A stretch of 64,000 nt of DNA. Origin: an uncultured Prevotella sp. (GTDB taxonomy: Bacteria; Bacteroidota; Bacteroidia; Bacteroidales; Bacteroidaceae). This document shows, in pieces, positions 52,208 through 62,511 of this stretch. Where the stretch lies: assembly GCA_900316295.1 (NCBI GenBank), contig ONCJ01000001.1, forward strand, positions 62,001 through 126,000, written 5' to 3'. Each line of letters starts with the position of its first letter. The first letter of the stretch is position 1. The position numbers were made by a program, and so were the translations under genes. The notes beneath the pieces are model-generated. The model ran no database searches. It worked only from the letters and a program-made list of their open reading frames with translations, and was not told the origin of the DNA.

Positions 52208-53827
52208 ATGACCTACAAATATGACTTTCTGATAATCGGTGCCGGCGTTGCTGGCATGAGCTATGCCCTGAAAATAGCCAAAGCTCTTAAGGCTGAAGAC
52301 CAAGCCAAAGGAGCCAAACCCCAGCCACGCATCTGTCTGGCATGCAAGACCGCACTCGACGAGGCCAACACCAGCTTTGCCCAGGGAGGCATCGCCTCGG
52401 TAACCAACCTTCAGGTTGACAACTTCGACAAGCATATCGAGGACACTATGATTGCCGGCGACTATATCAGCGACCGTAAGGCTGTAGAGCAGGTGGTACG
52501 TATGGCTCCCGAACAGATCAAGGAACTGGTGCAATGGGGTGTCAACTTCGACAAGAAAGAGAACGGAGAGTTCGACCTCCATCGCGAGGGTGGACACTCC
52601 GAGTTCCGCATACTCCATCATGCCGACGACACCGGTGCGGAGATACAACGCGGACTAATGGAAGCCGTCAAGAACAATCCGTATATAGAGATCAAGGAGA
52701 ACCACTTCGCCGTGGAGATCATCACCCAGCACCATCTGGGCATCGAGGTCACCCGTCGCACACCCGACATCGAGTGCTACGGAGCATACGTACTCAATCC
52801 AGCCACGCAGAAGGTAGACACCTACCTAAGCAAGGTGACCCTGATATGTACTGGCGGCGTGGGAGCCGTCTACATGACCACCTCCAACCCCGTCATCGCC
52901 ACAGGCGACGGCATAGCTATGGTATATCGTGCCAAAGGCACCGTAGCCGACATGGAGTTCGTACAATTCCACCCCACCGTGCTCCATCACGCTGGCGAGA
53001 CCCATCCCGCATTCCTCATCACCGAGGCTATGCGAGGCTATGGCGGCATACTGCGACTGCCCAACGGAGAGTCGTTCATGGAGAAATATGACGAACGACT
53101 GTCGCTCGCACCGCGCGACATCGTGGCACGTGCCATCGACAAAGAGATGAAGAAGCACGGACTCGACCACGTTTGCCTCGACGTCACACACAAAGACCCA
53201 GAGGAGACCAGACACCACTTCCCCAACATCTACCAGAAGTGTCTCAGCATAGGCATCGACATCACCAAGGAATACATCCCCGTACGCCCCGCAGCCCATT
53301 ACATGTGCGGCGGCATCAAGGTGGATCTCAACGGATGCTCCAGCATACATCGTCTCTATGCCCTCGGCGAGTGCTCATGCACAGGGCTACACGGAGGCAA
53401 CCGTCTGGCAAGCAACTCGCTCATAGAGGCGGTGGTATATGCCGAGACTGCCGCACGCCACTCATTACAGCATGTCAACGAATACGACTTCAACACCAAC
53501 ATACCTGCGTGGAATGACGAGGGTACCATGACCAACGAGGAGAAAGTGCTTATCACCCAGAGCGTACGCGAGGTCAACGAGATCATGTCCAACTACGTAG
53601 GCATCGTGCGCAGCGACCTCCGACTCAAACGAGCATGGGACCGACTCGACCTCATATACGAAGAGACCGAAGCACTCTTCAAGCGTGTCAAGGCGAGCCG
53701 AGACATCTGCGAACTGCGCAACATCATCAACACTGGCTACCTAATCACACGCTGGGCTATAGAGCGCAAGGAGTGCCGCGGACTCCACTTCACCACCGAC
53801 TACCCCGTACACGCATACGACAAGTAG
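52208..53827 (+). CDS. nadB: L-aspartate oxidase
   Basis: A 539-residue flavoenzyme that oxidises L-aspartate to iminoaspartate, the first step of NAD synthesis de novo. The FAD motif G11-A-G13-V-A-G16 follows DFLII; SFAQGGIASV, EGGHSEFRILHHADDTGAEI, RPAAHYMCGGIKVD and GECSCTGLHGGNRLASNSL are typical. I start at the ATG at 52208, which fits both the FAD motif and the promoter; the longer frame runs upstream through the promoter into dacB. No nadA or nadC is adjacent. Confidence 0.95.
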   Translation: MTYKYDFLIIGAGVAGMSYALKIAKALKAEDQAKGAKPQPRICLACKTALDEANTSFAQGGIASVTNLQVDNFDKHIEDTMIAGDYISDRKAVEQVVRMAPEQIKELVQWGVNFDKKENGEFDLHREGGHSEFRILHHADDTGAEIQRGLMEAVKNNPYIEIKENHFAVEIITQHHLGIEVTRRTPDIECYGAYVLNPATQKVDTYLSKVTLICTGGVGAVYMTTSNPVIATGDGIAMVYRAKGTVADMEFVQFHPTVLHHAGETHPAFLITEAMRGYGGILRLPNGESFMEKYDERLSLAPRDIVARAIDKEMKKHGLDHVCLDVTHKDPEETRHHFPNIYQKCLSIGIDITKEYIPVRPAAHYMCGGIKVDLNGCSSIHRLYALGECSCTGLHGGNRLASNSLIEAVVYAETAARHSLQHVNEYDFNTNIPAWNDEGTMTNEEKVLITQSVREVNEIMSNYVGIVRSDLRLKRAWDRLDLIYEETEALFKRVKASRDICELRNIINTGYLITRWAIERKECRGLHFTTDYPVHAYDK

Positions 53828-53853
53828 GGTCAGACATACTATATTATTTGTAA

Positions 53854-53915
53854 TTTGGAGCCTCAAACCGTCAGTTTGAGGCTCCAAACTTTTGGTTTGA
53901 GACCTTAAACTAATG
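53854..53915 (+). repeat. 21-nt palindromic repeats with a 15-bp hairpin after nadB
   Basis: AAAC motifs at 53865, 53886 and 53907 are 21 bases apart. The first two form TTTGGAGCCTCAAAC / GTTTGAGGCTCCAAA, a perfect 15-bp stem with a 5-base loop followed by CTTTT, a possible terminator for nadB and the convergent sprA. The end, AAACTAATG, is shared with the array at 10821-10928. Confidence 0.8.
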
Positions 53916-53972
53916 TCTTACGGATGCAAAAACAAGTCATTTTGGGCTTTTAGCTGTAGGAATGCTATGTTT

Positions 53973-56900
53973 TTACCTCGTCAGCGAGAACTTGAAGTTG
54001 AATCCGAAGTCGTGAGTGACGGTGGGATAGCTGCTGGCGGTGAGCAACGGGGTATTCTTCTGCATGTCGTAATAGAAGCTCATAGTGATGAGTTTGGAGA
54101 GGGTGTAGTCAGCAAGGAAAGAGAGCTTGAAGGCGGTATTGCCGCTGGAGGCTGCACTGGTGAGCGAGGCTATGTCACGACTGATGGCTGCCTGCTTGCG
54201 ATAAGACAGGTCGAGGCGCAGGTTGAGGTCATGATTGAGATTGTTCTTACCTCTCGAATTGGCGGACTTGTTGTCGTCGTCACGACTCTTGCTACCTTTC
54301 ACCTTACGATGGTTGATGCCGAGTCCGAGGAAACTGAAGTCGTTGATGCGATAGCCCAGTCCGATGACCCAGTCCTTGCTGATTGCCTCATTGATCTGGA
54401 CACTGGTCATGGAGAGCGAGAGGACACGTGTGGTTCGATATTCAACCTTGGCGGTAAGGTTGTTGTGCATGGTGACATCGACACCGAGCAGTGGGGCGAA
54501 GGACTCGTTGATGCTCACCTGCGGTACGTTGTACATGGAGCTGGGGATGGGCATGCCTGTCTGTGCCTCGGTGACGAAGCCAAGTCCGTTCATGTATTCC
54601 TGCCATGTACTGTAGCTCTGATAAGAGTTGACAGAGTAGATGCTCTTATAGGCATGGTTGAGGTTAACGCTCTTGAACAGCTCGCTGAACCAAGGAAGCT
54701 GGCTGAGACCGCTATATCGGACGGACCAGTTGGGCAGCATGCTGACGAGCTTGGGGAATATCTTAAGCCCATTGCTACCCATGCTGGTATAGGCATTGAG
54801 GAAGGCGGGTATCATGACGTCACCACTATACTTATTGACTTCGCCATACTGGGCTGTCTCGGGATGGATGTCAGGACGATGCTGCCACTGACCGTTCATA
54901 TACACAGCACCATCATACTGCCGCTGGACGCGCTGCTGATAGCCGTCGAGAGAGGCTACGAACTTATTGAACGTCTTGGAGTGATAGCCATTGGTGGCAC
55001 TACCCATGGACTCGAAGGCAGAACCGATGGAGATGGTGGTCATAGTGAAGGAGCCACTCTGCGAGGTAGGCGTACCCTCGTACATGTACTGGATGCTCTT
55101 GGCGGTGGTGACGGTACGTACTGCGTTGAGATCAATCTTCAGGTTCTTGACGGGTTCGAGGGTCATGCGTAGCTGCAGGTCTTGCGTACGACTGGTGATG
55201 GCTGGCGTGGCGACGTTGTCATTATAGAGCAGCCAGTCGCGCCTACGTGCCTTGTCGATATAGTCGTCATCGATAAATCCGAAGGCGAAGTCGAGTCCTG
55301 GCGACATGGCTCCCTGTCCGCGACGCTGACCAAAGGCATCGCCGATGTTGGGCATGAAGCCTGGGAGAGCCATAGAGTACTGGTCGCGATAGGAGAAGCT
55401 GACGGTACGTACCATCATCAGCACACGCGCCACACACTGGGCAGTCTTATACCATGCCTTTTCCTCGAGCGGCTCTTTGGGTGTGACTGTGAGCTTGAGC
55501 TTGATGGCGGAGTCGGTACGGTTGAACACCTTAATCTTGTTGTCGTCGACCTTACGCCACTTTATCTTGTACGGTTTGCCATCGGCTGTCTTTGCCGAGA
55601 CTATGAGCCGTCGCGTCTTCTTGCTATGGGTGACGATGGTGGAGGTGTCGGCGGCAATGGACAACTCCTTCTCGAAACTCTTCTTATTCTTTGGCAACGC
55701 CTTCTTGGGGTCGTCGTCCTTATTGGCATCACTTGTCTTGTCGTTTTTGTCAGCCTTGCCAGTCTTACTAGATTTACCAGTCTTACTAGATTTACTAGTC
55801 TTACTAGATTTGCCAGACCTGTTATTCTTGCTTGATTTATTAAACCGATCGTTGGTCTTCTTAAGGAACGGCACGTGGTTATAGAGTTTCTCCATATTAA
55901 ACGAACCGTTGACATTGAATGTACGATCGACAGTGATGGTATTGCCCAGCGATGTTCCATCTTCGAGTTCGGTACCTCTCACCCACTTATACATGGCATC
56001 GTAGGTAGCGTCAGCATTGAGCCAGTCGAAGACGGGCAGCAGATTGAGTGGCAGCTGGTATGACATGCGGAAATTCTGCTGATAGTCCAGCGGACGACCG
56101 AAGTGCTTGATGCTCGTCCACACAGAATCCTTCCATGCCGAATAGCGGTCGGGATAAAGGTCCTTGTTGACTGGTGTATAAGGCTCCTCTATCTCAGCAT
56201 GGGTAGCACTCTGGAAGTTCATGTGCAGGTCCTTGGTGAAGTCCCATCTGAGTGAGAAGTCACGGTTCCACAGGAACTGCGAGTTGAAGATGAGTGGCAA
56301 CTGGGAACCTCCGAGGTCCTCCATGTCGCGCTCTTGCAACTCATAGTAGTTACGTATCATCTCTGTATTGAATGCTACGTTTTGCGGCAGGTAATTGAGT
56401 CCGAAGCGCTTGAAGATGTCCAGCCACTTAGACTTGCTCTTGAAGGTCTTCTTGAAAGGCTCCCACGGCTTGTAGGATGGCGACCACGAATAATTGAGTG
56501 CTCCACGCCACTGGTCTTCCTTCTCATAGATAGTAGTCTCACCAGAGGTGTGACGATGCTGGTGGCTATATGACACGGAGAAATTGGCGGGGTCGTATGG
56601 CATAGGATGACCCTTGGTGGAAATGCCCACTCGAGCATTAGGGATGGCAAAGTTGCGGTTGACAGTCTTGGTGACGGCTATTGACTCTATGGAGTCTCGC
56701 TCATGTCCCTCCATGGCGTCGAGCGCGTCGTCGAGTTCCATATCTGTGTCGAGTGGGTTGTAACGTGGACGTGTCTCCTCTTTGCTGTAGGAGTAGTAGA
56801 GCGGTATGCTGACCTTCGCCTTGTCGGGGAAGAACTTACCCATCTCGAGATTGGTGGTGAGGCTATAGCTGGTGTAGTCGTCCATGGCTCGCTGGCTGAC

Positions 56901-59900
56901 ACCCTCCTCGAGACCTCCGAAACCGTCGGTCTGGTATTTGCCTTGCAGGTTGACGGTACCGAAGTCGGAGAGTTGGACGTTGAGGTTACCCTGGGCAGCC
57001 CATCCACCCTTATTGTTATATTCCTTGAGTCGAAGCTCATTGAACCACACTTCACCACTCTTCTCATTGGCAGAGAGGTTGCGCACACCGATAATCATCG
57101 TCTTGACCTCGCCCAGCGTGGGGTTACCCATGATGGAGATACGGTTCTTGGGATTCTGTTCGTCATATATGCTGAACTCGCGGTTGTAGCTTGCCGTACC
57201 AGAGGCTTTGGCTTGATTGCGCTGTTTCTTCAGGGAGGTGAAGACCGACAATGGTATGTCGAGCATATTCTCCTCAGGCCATACCAGCATGCACTGCTGA
57301 CGGCTGTAACGGTCATAGCGTCCAGGGGCGGTGAGCTTTAGAGGAATCTCATACTCATAATAGTTGTTCTTGTAGTCGCTACCCAACCGGATGAAAACTG
57401 CCAGCTGGTTGTCCTGCAGGTCGGTCTCATTGGTCTCCATGGCATTAGCATGGACAAACATCTGGATGCGCTTATACTGGCGCAGGTCGATATGGGTGTT
57501 TTTGTAGACTGCCTTTGACTCGTTGTTGCCGAGACGGGTGAGGGTCATGGCGAGGGCCTGCTCGTTAGCCTCGACGAGCTGCGGCTGTGTAGGGTCGAGG
57601 GCTCGGTTGATACCTGGCGGCAACACATAGTTGACAGGTGTCTTGTCATTGTTCTCCTCAATATTGACCGCGCTCACAGCCATCTTGCCCGAGGTGGAAG
57701 ACGAATTGGTGAGGTTCTGATCATACACACGCCATTCGCCACGCACGAGGTCGAGTGTGGCAAAACGCAGCACGATGGGTTTCTCGAATCCGGTCATGAA
57801 CATACGCATGAAACGGATGGAACTGAAGTCGCTGATATTGCCAACACGCTGTTCGAAGTCATCGAGTGGAATACGGAACTGGTACCATGTCACCTCTGGC
57901 GAGGTACCGTCACGCAACTTACGTGCTGTGACACGCTTGTCGACGATGAAGTTTTTGCCTACTTCCATATCCTCTGGTCGGATAGACACGTGGTATTGAT
58001 AGTATTTCTCGTACTCGTTGAGGGTGTAGTCCTGATTGATATCCTCAACATCGGGAGTGGTCTTATACGATGTGTCGTAGCTCTCGCCGCGGTTGTTGGA
58101 GTCAGGTGAGTTGCCCTGTGGATTGTTGATGCGCTTGTAGCGCTGTAGGATAGGTGCTCGCAGTTCGTCGAAATCAGAGCCACGATAGTAGTGGTAGTTA
58201 TCGTTGGCAGGGTCGGCCTGTATGGAGTCGAGGATGTCCTGATCTACTCTGGCAGACACCTGGGAGAGATAGTCCTGATAAGTGGTGTACGTGCGCTCCT
58301 CCTCGTCGGTGAGACCATTGTATCCCACATCCTGCAACGCACGTGCGCCGCCCGAAGAAGCAAAGGCGTAGGTGACGGTGGGCTGAGTAGGAATCTTTCC
58401 CCAGTTGGTATATTGGAAGTTAGAGGTGCCATCGACAGGCATACCGCTCTCATAGAATTTCTTACCATCCTTGAGCACATCCTCGCTCACTTCGCCCAGA
58501 TTGATGTAGAAGTCGCCGCCATACTGGTTGGCATCAGCTTGCTCGCGTGAGTAGATGAAGGGGTCGAGGAGCCAGAACTCGATATACTCTATATTGGCAT
58601 TCTCAAAGTCATTGGTATCGAGTTTGCGCATCATACCTCCCCAGGTGTTCTTGGGCTGGGTGAGGTGGCCACGGCGGTCGAGGTCGGGGTTGAGGTTGTA
58701 TGGGCCACGCTCCTCTGGATAGAAGGCGAGGTTGAGCACGGGCAGGGTGTTGGTGGCTCCGTTGTAGTTGCTCTGATCACGGTTAGGAAAGAGCTCATTA
58801 ACGTAGATCTCACGTACATAATGGTTGGACAACTGCTCGATATCGTTCTTGATATGTGCTGGCGTAAGTGATGAGGAACGACGGGTGAAGAGAGGATCAA
58901 TGGTATACCAAGCCAGAAGACTTCGATTGAAACCACCACGAATGTCGTTGGAAAACTTGGAGTCGCTGAGCATCGAGGGCACACTGGAGATAATCCATGA
59001 GGTAGGAGCCGACACGTCAATACCATTCTTTGTATTCTCAAAGTCATCGATATACGAAGCATTGTCCTGTGTACCATGACTCTTGCCTGCTATAAGATGG
59101 GCAAACTCTGCCGAGAAGGTGATATATGACGGCTGGGTGACGTGCAGGAATGGTATCTTGTCGAGCATGTTGGTGAGCCACTGGCTCTCCTTCTTCCAGT
59201 TCATGTTGAGTCCCCACAGGGTATTATTCAGAGGTTCGCTACCCATCGTCACCTTCGACGTCAGCGCCTGTTCGGAGAGATGCTGGAATGTACCACCCAA
59301 CTGGAAATTCTTGGAGAAATCGTACTCCCAGTTGATACCTATCATCGTCTTGCGGGTCTGTCCATAGTCGGTATTACTCTCGAGCGAGACATTGACCTGC
59401 GTACCTGCGTCAATGATGCTCTGATTGAGGATGGTCACCTCGCCCGCACTGTAGTCTACAGTATAATCGGATCCTTCATGTAGAGGGACTCCTCCTGCCG
59501 TTACCACCACCGAACCCTGCGGCACATTGTATGCTCCGAGAGATATCACATTGGCTGACGAGCCACGATACTGACCGACAAGAAGATACTTGTCCTTCTC
59601 GGCTATCTGTTTAGCAATGGTCTTGGTTGAGTCGTACAGTTCGGTGAAGGCATATTTCTCTGCTGTCGCCTCAGCTACTCCACTCTGCTTCAGGTAGTTG
59701 AAGATATAGCTGCCGAAAGGTTCGGCTACTGGGAAGAACACCCTGCCGCCCGACACGGTATAACCATCGACATAGTCGAAGTAGCCATTGGAGTGGACTT
59801 TATTATTATTGTCAAGGCGATCAGCACCAAGCAGTCGGATGATGGGCTGATTTTTCACCTGCGGTTCGGGCAGATAAGTGAGATAAACGCCCGCCGTATC

Positions 59901-61628
59901 GCTCTGGAACTTCACGTCGAGTCTGAACTTATCCCTCTCTACATTGGATGCAAGATAGTATACGTTCTTCATCATCAGTCGCCAGTTGCCCTGACGAGGG
60001 TTGTTGCTGGTATTCTTCAGAGCTTTTACAATAAGCGAAGAGTTGACATCGGTATTGTCTGACGCAAACTCACCCACCTGATAGGTGACACCACCGTATG
60101 TATACTCATATGCTATGGCAAGCACCTGGTCGGTCTGCAGGGCTGTCTTCAGCGAGATATATCCCAGAGCCTTATTGACGGTATACTCTGAAGAGTTGAG
60201 CAGACGTGCACTTTCGAGCTTCTCATAGTCAACACCACCCGACAAGCCGTATCCCTCGAGGACAGTATTCACCTGGTCAATGTCACGCACTCCAGGCATG
60301 TTAGCCAATATGGAATATTCGCTATTTGCATTGTTTGACGGCACGGGCGTCGCTCCTCCACCCCACAGGTCAGGTCGACTCACATTGGTATTCTCACCAA
60401 GGTCAGTCAGTGCCACTATGTTTCGGGTGTTTGTGGTAGTTCCAGTCTTGTTGGTCACCCACACCTCCACTCGGTTTATCGTAATGCCTGTGGTGAGGTT
60501 GGGCAGTGTGCGCATAGCAGCATCGTACTTAGAATAGAAATGCTGGGAGAGGAAGAAATGGCGATTTTCCTCATAGTTGGCAGCATCAATCTCGAAAGGG
60601 GTGAGTTGGACACCACCGCGCGACGACACACTCTTGCTGGTACTCTTCTTCTGCGACACCACGGTCTGCAGTTTCAGTTTACCAAACTGCATGTCGGTAC
60701 GAATACCGAAGAGCGAGCTGGCTCCTCTTACCAATGAGTTGTTTGAAGGAAAAGATATATTACCTCCCTCAACCAGTTTTATGATCTCGTCTTCTTTGCC
60801 CTCATACTTGAGTTTGAGATTCTGGGTGTCAAAGTCGAACGTAGCATCGGTATTGTAGTTGAGGTTCATATTCACCTTGTCGCCCACCTTACCATTAACG
60901 TTAAGGTTGATTTTCTCATCGAAGTCGATAGTGGTGGTTTTACGATTCTTTATGGGCAGCGCAGGGTTGTCGATACGCTTCAGTGTAGCACCGAGCTTCA
61001 GTTCGGCAGTACCCTGTGTCTTGATTCGCACACCACCAGGTCCGAATATCTTCTCAGCCGGTCCAAGGTCGAAATGCATATCGGTGAAGTCGAACTTCTC
61101 CTTACCCTGTTTCTGCAATATCTCCTGATTTTTTGAGCGGTAATAGTCAGCAAAACTCCGTTTCTCACTCCATCGACGATATTCCTCTGGAGTCATCATG
61201 ATAGGAGCCTCAACCCATGTGCCAGCCACCTTGTTGCCAATGACATACATATTGAGTGTATCGTTGTATTCGATGGTCTGCGACATATTCTCAGGACGTT
61301 GCAGGTCGTAAGAACCCTGAGTCAAGTCGTCGAAAGTGACGGGAGTGGTACGCTGTACAGGCCAACGAGGATGGAGCAGCGAGTCGGGTATCTCTTCCTC
61401 GTCAATGATGATGTCAGGAAAGATGATGTCGGTGGTGTCATTTTGGGTTGAGGGAACCCCCACCAGACCTCCCCCCGTAGGAGAGGATTTAATAGGCTCA
61501 GGGTGGGAGGTGAGAGAACGGAGGAACGAAGGTACGATAAATTCTCTCGTGCCCATCAGCGTTGCTGCCAGCAGGCTGCAACCCACCAGCATCATCACCA
61601 ATATCAACGTTGCCTTTCTATTTCTCAT
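53973..61628 (-). CDS. sprA: type IX secretion outer-membrane translocon SprA
   Basis: A 2,551-residue SprA/SovB-type protein, the giant beta-barrel pore of the T9SS. The N-terminus has an export signal (residues 1-27). Family blocks include GPAEKIFGPGGVRIKTQG, LNVNGKVGDKVNMNLNYNTD, LKLKYEGKEDEIIKLVEGGN and many later barrel stretches, ending SSYPTVTHDFGFNFKFSLTR, an aromatic-rich barrel end. I start at the ATG at 61628; a TTG two codons upstream is open. Residues about 1930-1958 are a lysine/serine tandem-repeat insertion. It follows ruvA, a common order in Bacteroidota, and should export the giant protein at 39-50 kb. Confidence 0.95.
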   Translation of the reverse strand: MRNRKATLILVMMLVGCSLLAATLMGTREFIVPSFLRSLTSHPEPIKSSPTGGGLVGVPSTQNDTTDIIFPDIIIDEEEIPDSLLHPRWPVQRTTPVTFDDLTQGSYDLQRPENMSQTIEYNDTLNMYVIGNKVAGTWVEAPIMMTPEEYRRWSEKRSFADYYRSKNQEILQKQGKEKFDFTDMHFDLGPAEKIFGPGGVRIKTQGTAELKLGATLKRIDNPALPIKNRKTTTIDFDEKINLNVNGKVGDKVNMNLNYNTDATFDFDTQNLKLKYEGKEDEIIKLVEGGNISFPSNNSLVRGASSLFGIRTDMQFGKLKLQTVVSQKKSTSKSVSSRGGVQLTPFEIDAANYEENRHFFLSQHFYSKYDAAMRTLPNLTTGITINRVEVWVTNKTGTTTNTRNIVALTDLGENTNVSRPDLWGGGATPVPSNNANSEYSILANMPGVRDIDQVNTVLEGYGLSGGVDYEKLESARLLNSSEYTVNKALGYISLKTALQTDQVLAIAYEYTYGGVTYQVGEFASDNTDVNSSLIVKALKNTSNNPRQGNWRLMMKNVYYLASNVERDKFRLDVKFQSDTAGVYLTYLPEPQVKNQPIIRLLGADRLDNNNKVHSNGYFDYVDGYTVSGGRVFFPVAEPFGSYIFNYLKQSGVAEATAEKYAFTELYDSTKTIAKQIAEKDKYLLVGQYRGSSANVISLGAYNVPQGSVVVTAGGVPLHEGSDYTVDYSAGEVTILNQSIIDAGTQVNVSLESNTDYGQTRKTMIGINWEYDFSKNFQLGGTFQHLSEQALTSKVTMGSEPLNNTLWGLNMNWKKESQWLTNMLDKIPFLHVTQPSYITFSAEFAHLIAGKSHGTQDNASYIDDFENTKNGIDVSAPTSWIISSVPSMLSDSKFSNDIRGGFNRSLLAWYTIDPLFTRRSSSLTPAHIKNDIEQLSNHYVREIYVNELFPNRDQSNYNGATNTLPVLNLAFYPEERGPYNLNPDLDRRGHLTQPKNTWGGMMRKLDTNDFENANIEYIEFWLLDPFIYSREQADANQYGGDFYINLGEVSEDVLKDGKKFYESGMPVDGTSNFQYTNWGKIPTQPTVTYAFASSGGARALQDVGYNGLTDEEERTYTTYQDYLSQVSARVDQDILDSIQADPANDNYHYYRGSDFDELRAPILQRYKRINNPQGNSPDSNNRGESYDTSYKTTPDVEDINQDYTLNEYEKYYQYHVSIRPEDMEVGKNFIVDKRVTARKLRDGTSPEVTWYQFRIPLDDFEQRVGNISDFSSIRFMRMFMTGFEKPIVLRFATLDLVRGEWRVYDQNLTNSSSTSGKMAVSAVNIEENNDKTPVNYVLPPGINRALDPTQPQLVEANEQALAMTLTRLGNNESKAVYKNTHIDLRQYKRIQMFVHANAMETNETDLQDNQLAVFIRLGSDYKNNYYEYEIPLKLTAPGRYDRYSRQQCMLVWPEENMLDIPLSVFTSLKKQRNQAKASGTASYNREFSIYDEQNPKNRISIMGNPTLGEVKTMIIGVRNLSANEKSGEVWFNELRLKEYNNKGGWAAQGNLNVQLSDFGTVNLQGKYQTDGFGGLEEGVSQRAMDDYTSYSLTTNLEMGKFFPDKAKVSIPLYYSYSKEETRPRYNPLDTDMELDDALDAMEGHERDSIESIAVTKTVNRNFAIPNARVGISTKGHPMPYDPANFSVSYSHQHRHTSGETTIYEKEDQWRGALNYSWSPSYKPWEPFKKTFKSKSKWLDIFKRFGLNYLPQNVAFNTEMIRNYYELQERDMEDLGGSQLPLIFNSQFLWNRDFSLRWDFTKDLHMNFQSATHAEIEEPYTPVNKDLYPDRYSAWKDSVWTSIKHFGRPLDYQQNFRMSYQLPLNLLPVFDWLNADATYDAMYKWVRGTELEDGTSLGNTITVDRTFNVNGSFNMEKLYNHVPFLKKTNDRFNKSSKNNRSGKSSKTSKSSKTGKSSKTGKADKNDKTSDANKDDDPKKALPKNKKSFEKELSIAADTSTIVTHSKKTRRLIVSAKTADGKPYKIKWRKVDDNKIKVFNRTDSAIKLKLTVTPKEPLEEKAWYKTAQCVARVLMMVRTVSFSYRDQYSMALPGFMPNIGDAFGQRRGQGAMSPGLDFAFGFIDDDYIDKARRRDWLLYNDNVATPAITSRTQDLQLRMTLEPVKNLKIDLNAVRTVTTAKSIQYMYEGTPTSQSGSFTMTTISIGSAFESMGSATNGYHSKTFNKFVASLDGYQQRVQRQYDGAVYMNGQWQHRPDIHPETAQYGEVNKYSGDVMIPAFLNAYTSMGSNGLKIFPKLVSMLPNWSVRYSGLSQLPWFSELFKSVNLNHAYKSIYSVNSYQSYSTWQEYMNGLGFVTEAQTGMPIPSSMYNVPQVSINESFAPLLGVDVTMHNNLTAKVEYRTTRVLSLSMTSVQINEAISKDWVIGLGYRINDFSFLGLGINHRKVKGSKSRDDDNKSANSRGKNNLNHDLNLRLDLSYRKQAAISRDIASLTSAASSGNTAFKLSFLADYTLSKLITMSFYYDMQKNTPLLTASSYPTVTHDFGFNFKFSLTR
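55753..55838 (-). repeat. 18-bp in-frame tandem repeat inside sprA
   Basis: Repeats of CTTACTAGATTTACCAGT-type units (plus-strand reading) with small changes. In frame they encode SSKTSKSSKTGKSSKTGK. Because the unit is a multiple of three, copy changes would keep the frame. Confidence 0.85.
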
Positions 61629-61639
61629 TCCCAAGCACT

Positions 61640-61680
61640 TAACTTCTCAACTTCTTTAAGGACCTTAAAGACCTTAAATT
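61640..61680 (+). repeat. short nonamer repeats between ruvA and sprA
   Basis: Units CTTTAAGGA, CCTTAAAGA and CCTTAAATT follow one another in the 65-base gap. The unit type matches the array at 18637-18728. Confidence 0.7.
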
Positions 61681-61693
61681 CCTTACCCCCTCA

Positions 61694-62308
61694 TCATTTA
61701 ATCTGCTTCAGCGCCAACTTCACCACCTGTTCTACTGGCAGGTCGGGCTGTTCGGTAAGGATGGCTGTCACCACCTTGGCACTCGGCGCTGGTGAGAACC
61801 CAAGCATAGACAGGGCAGACACAGCCTCATCCTTGACGGCAGTGTTGACACTCGTCTGAACGCCATTTGCCACCTTGATCTCGTCGGCAATACCCAGCGA
61901 GAGAATCTTGTCTTTCAAGTCTACAATGATACGCTGGGCTGTCTTTAGTCCTATGCCCTTCACAGCCTTCAACAGTCGTTCGTCACCATTGGCAATAACA
62001 TTGCACAACTCTGACGGGGTGAGCGAGGAAAGTATCATCCTCGCTGTGTTAGCTCCAACTCCGCTGACGGTGATAAGCTGACGGTAGAGGTCCCTTTCCT
62101 GCTTGCTATAGAAGCCATAAAGGGTAAACGAGTCATCCCTGCCACCAGTGACAAGCGACTCATGGACATAGAGTTTAACATCCGTCTTGCCCTGAATGGC
62201 AGCGTATGTATTGAGCGAAATGTTTAGCGCATACCCAACCCCACTGGTCTCTACGACAGCAAGCGCTGGCGTCAGCTCGGTGAGTGCGCCCTTGATATAT
62301 TCTATCAT
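61694..62308 (-). CDS. ruvA: Holliday junction branch migration protein RuvA
   Basis: A 204-residue RuvA that binds four-way junctions and loads RuvB. The OB-fold start is [12 protein letters not shown]; two helix-hairpin-helix motifs follow ([13 protein letters not shown] and [19 protein letters not shown]), then a flexible linker and the C-terminal RuvB-contact domain ([21 protein letters not shown]). I start at the ATG at 62308, the conserved MIEYI start; the longer frame adds unconserved residues. It shares a transcript with sprA. Confidence 0.96.
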   Translation of the reverse strand: MIEYIKGALTELTPALAVVETSGVGYALNISLNTYAAIQGKTDVKLYVHESLVTGGRDDSFTLYGFYSKQERDLYRQLITVSGVGANTARMILSSLTPSELCNVIANGDERLLKAVKGIGLKTAQRIIVDLKDKILSLGIADEIKVANGVQTSVNTAVKDEAVSALSMLGFSPAPSAKVVTAILTEQPDLPVEQVVKLALKQIK

Positions 62309-62460
62309 AACAACAAAAAAATTTATCCCCACACATTATTATAATGCTGAAGATGTGTATATATACGTTTTAACTAACGATTACACCTCCGTTTTTATTG
62401 CATCTCAACGCATACAAATAAAAAAAATGACAAAACGTTAGGATATTAAAGAAAAATATG

Positions 62461-62468
62461 TACTTTTG
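62461..62468 (+). promoter_or_regulatory. -7 promoter box of ddh
   Basis: TACTTTTG followed by CAACC fits TAnnTTTG; leader of 43 bases to the ddh ATG. Confidence 0.6.
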
Positions 62469-62511
62469 CAACCGAAAAGAAAGAAACAGTAACTAAATAT
62501 CACGAAAAGAC

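Noticed and set aside
53913-55172. 419-codon plus-strand frame opposite the end of sprA
   Set aside because: The minus strand is clearly sprA; the plus frame is low-complexity reverse reading and begins in a repeat array.
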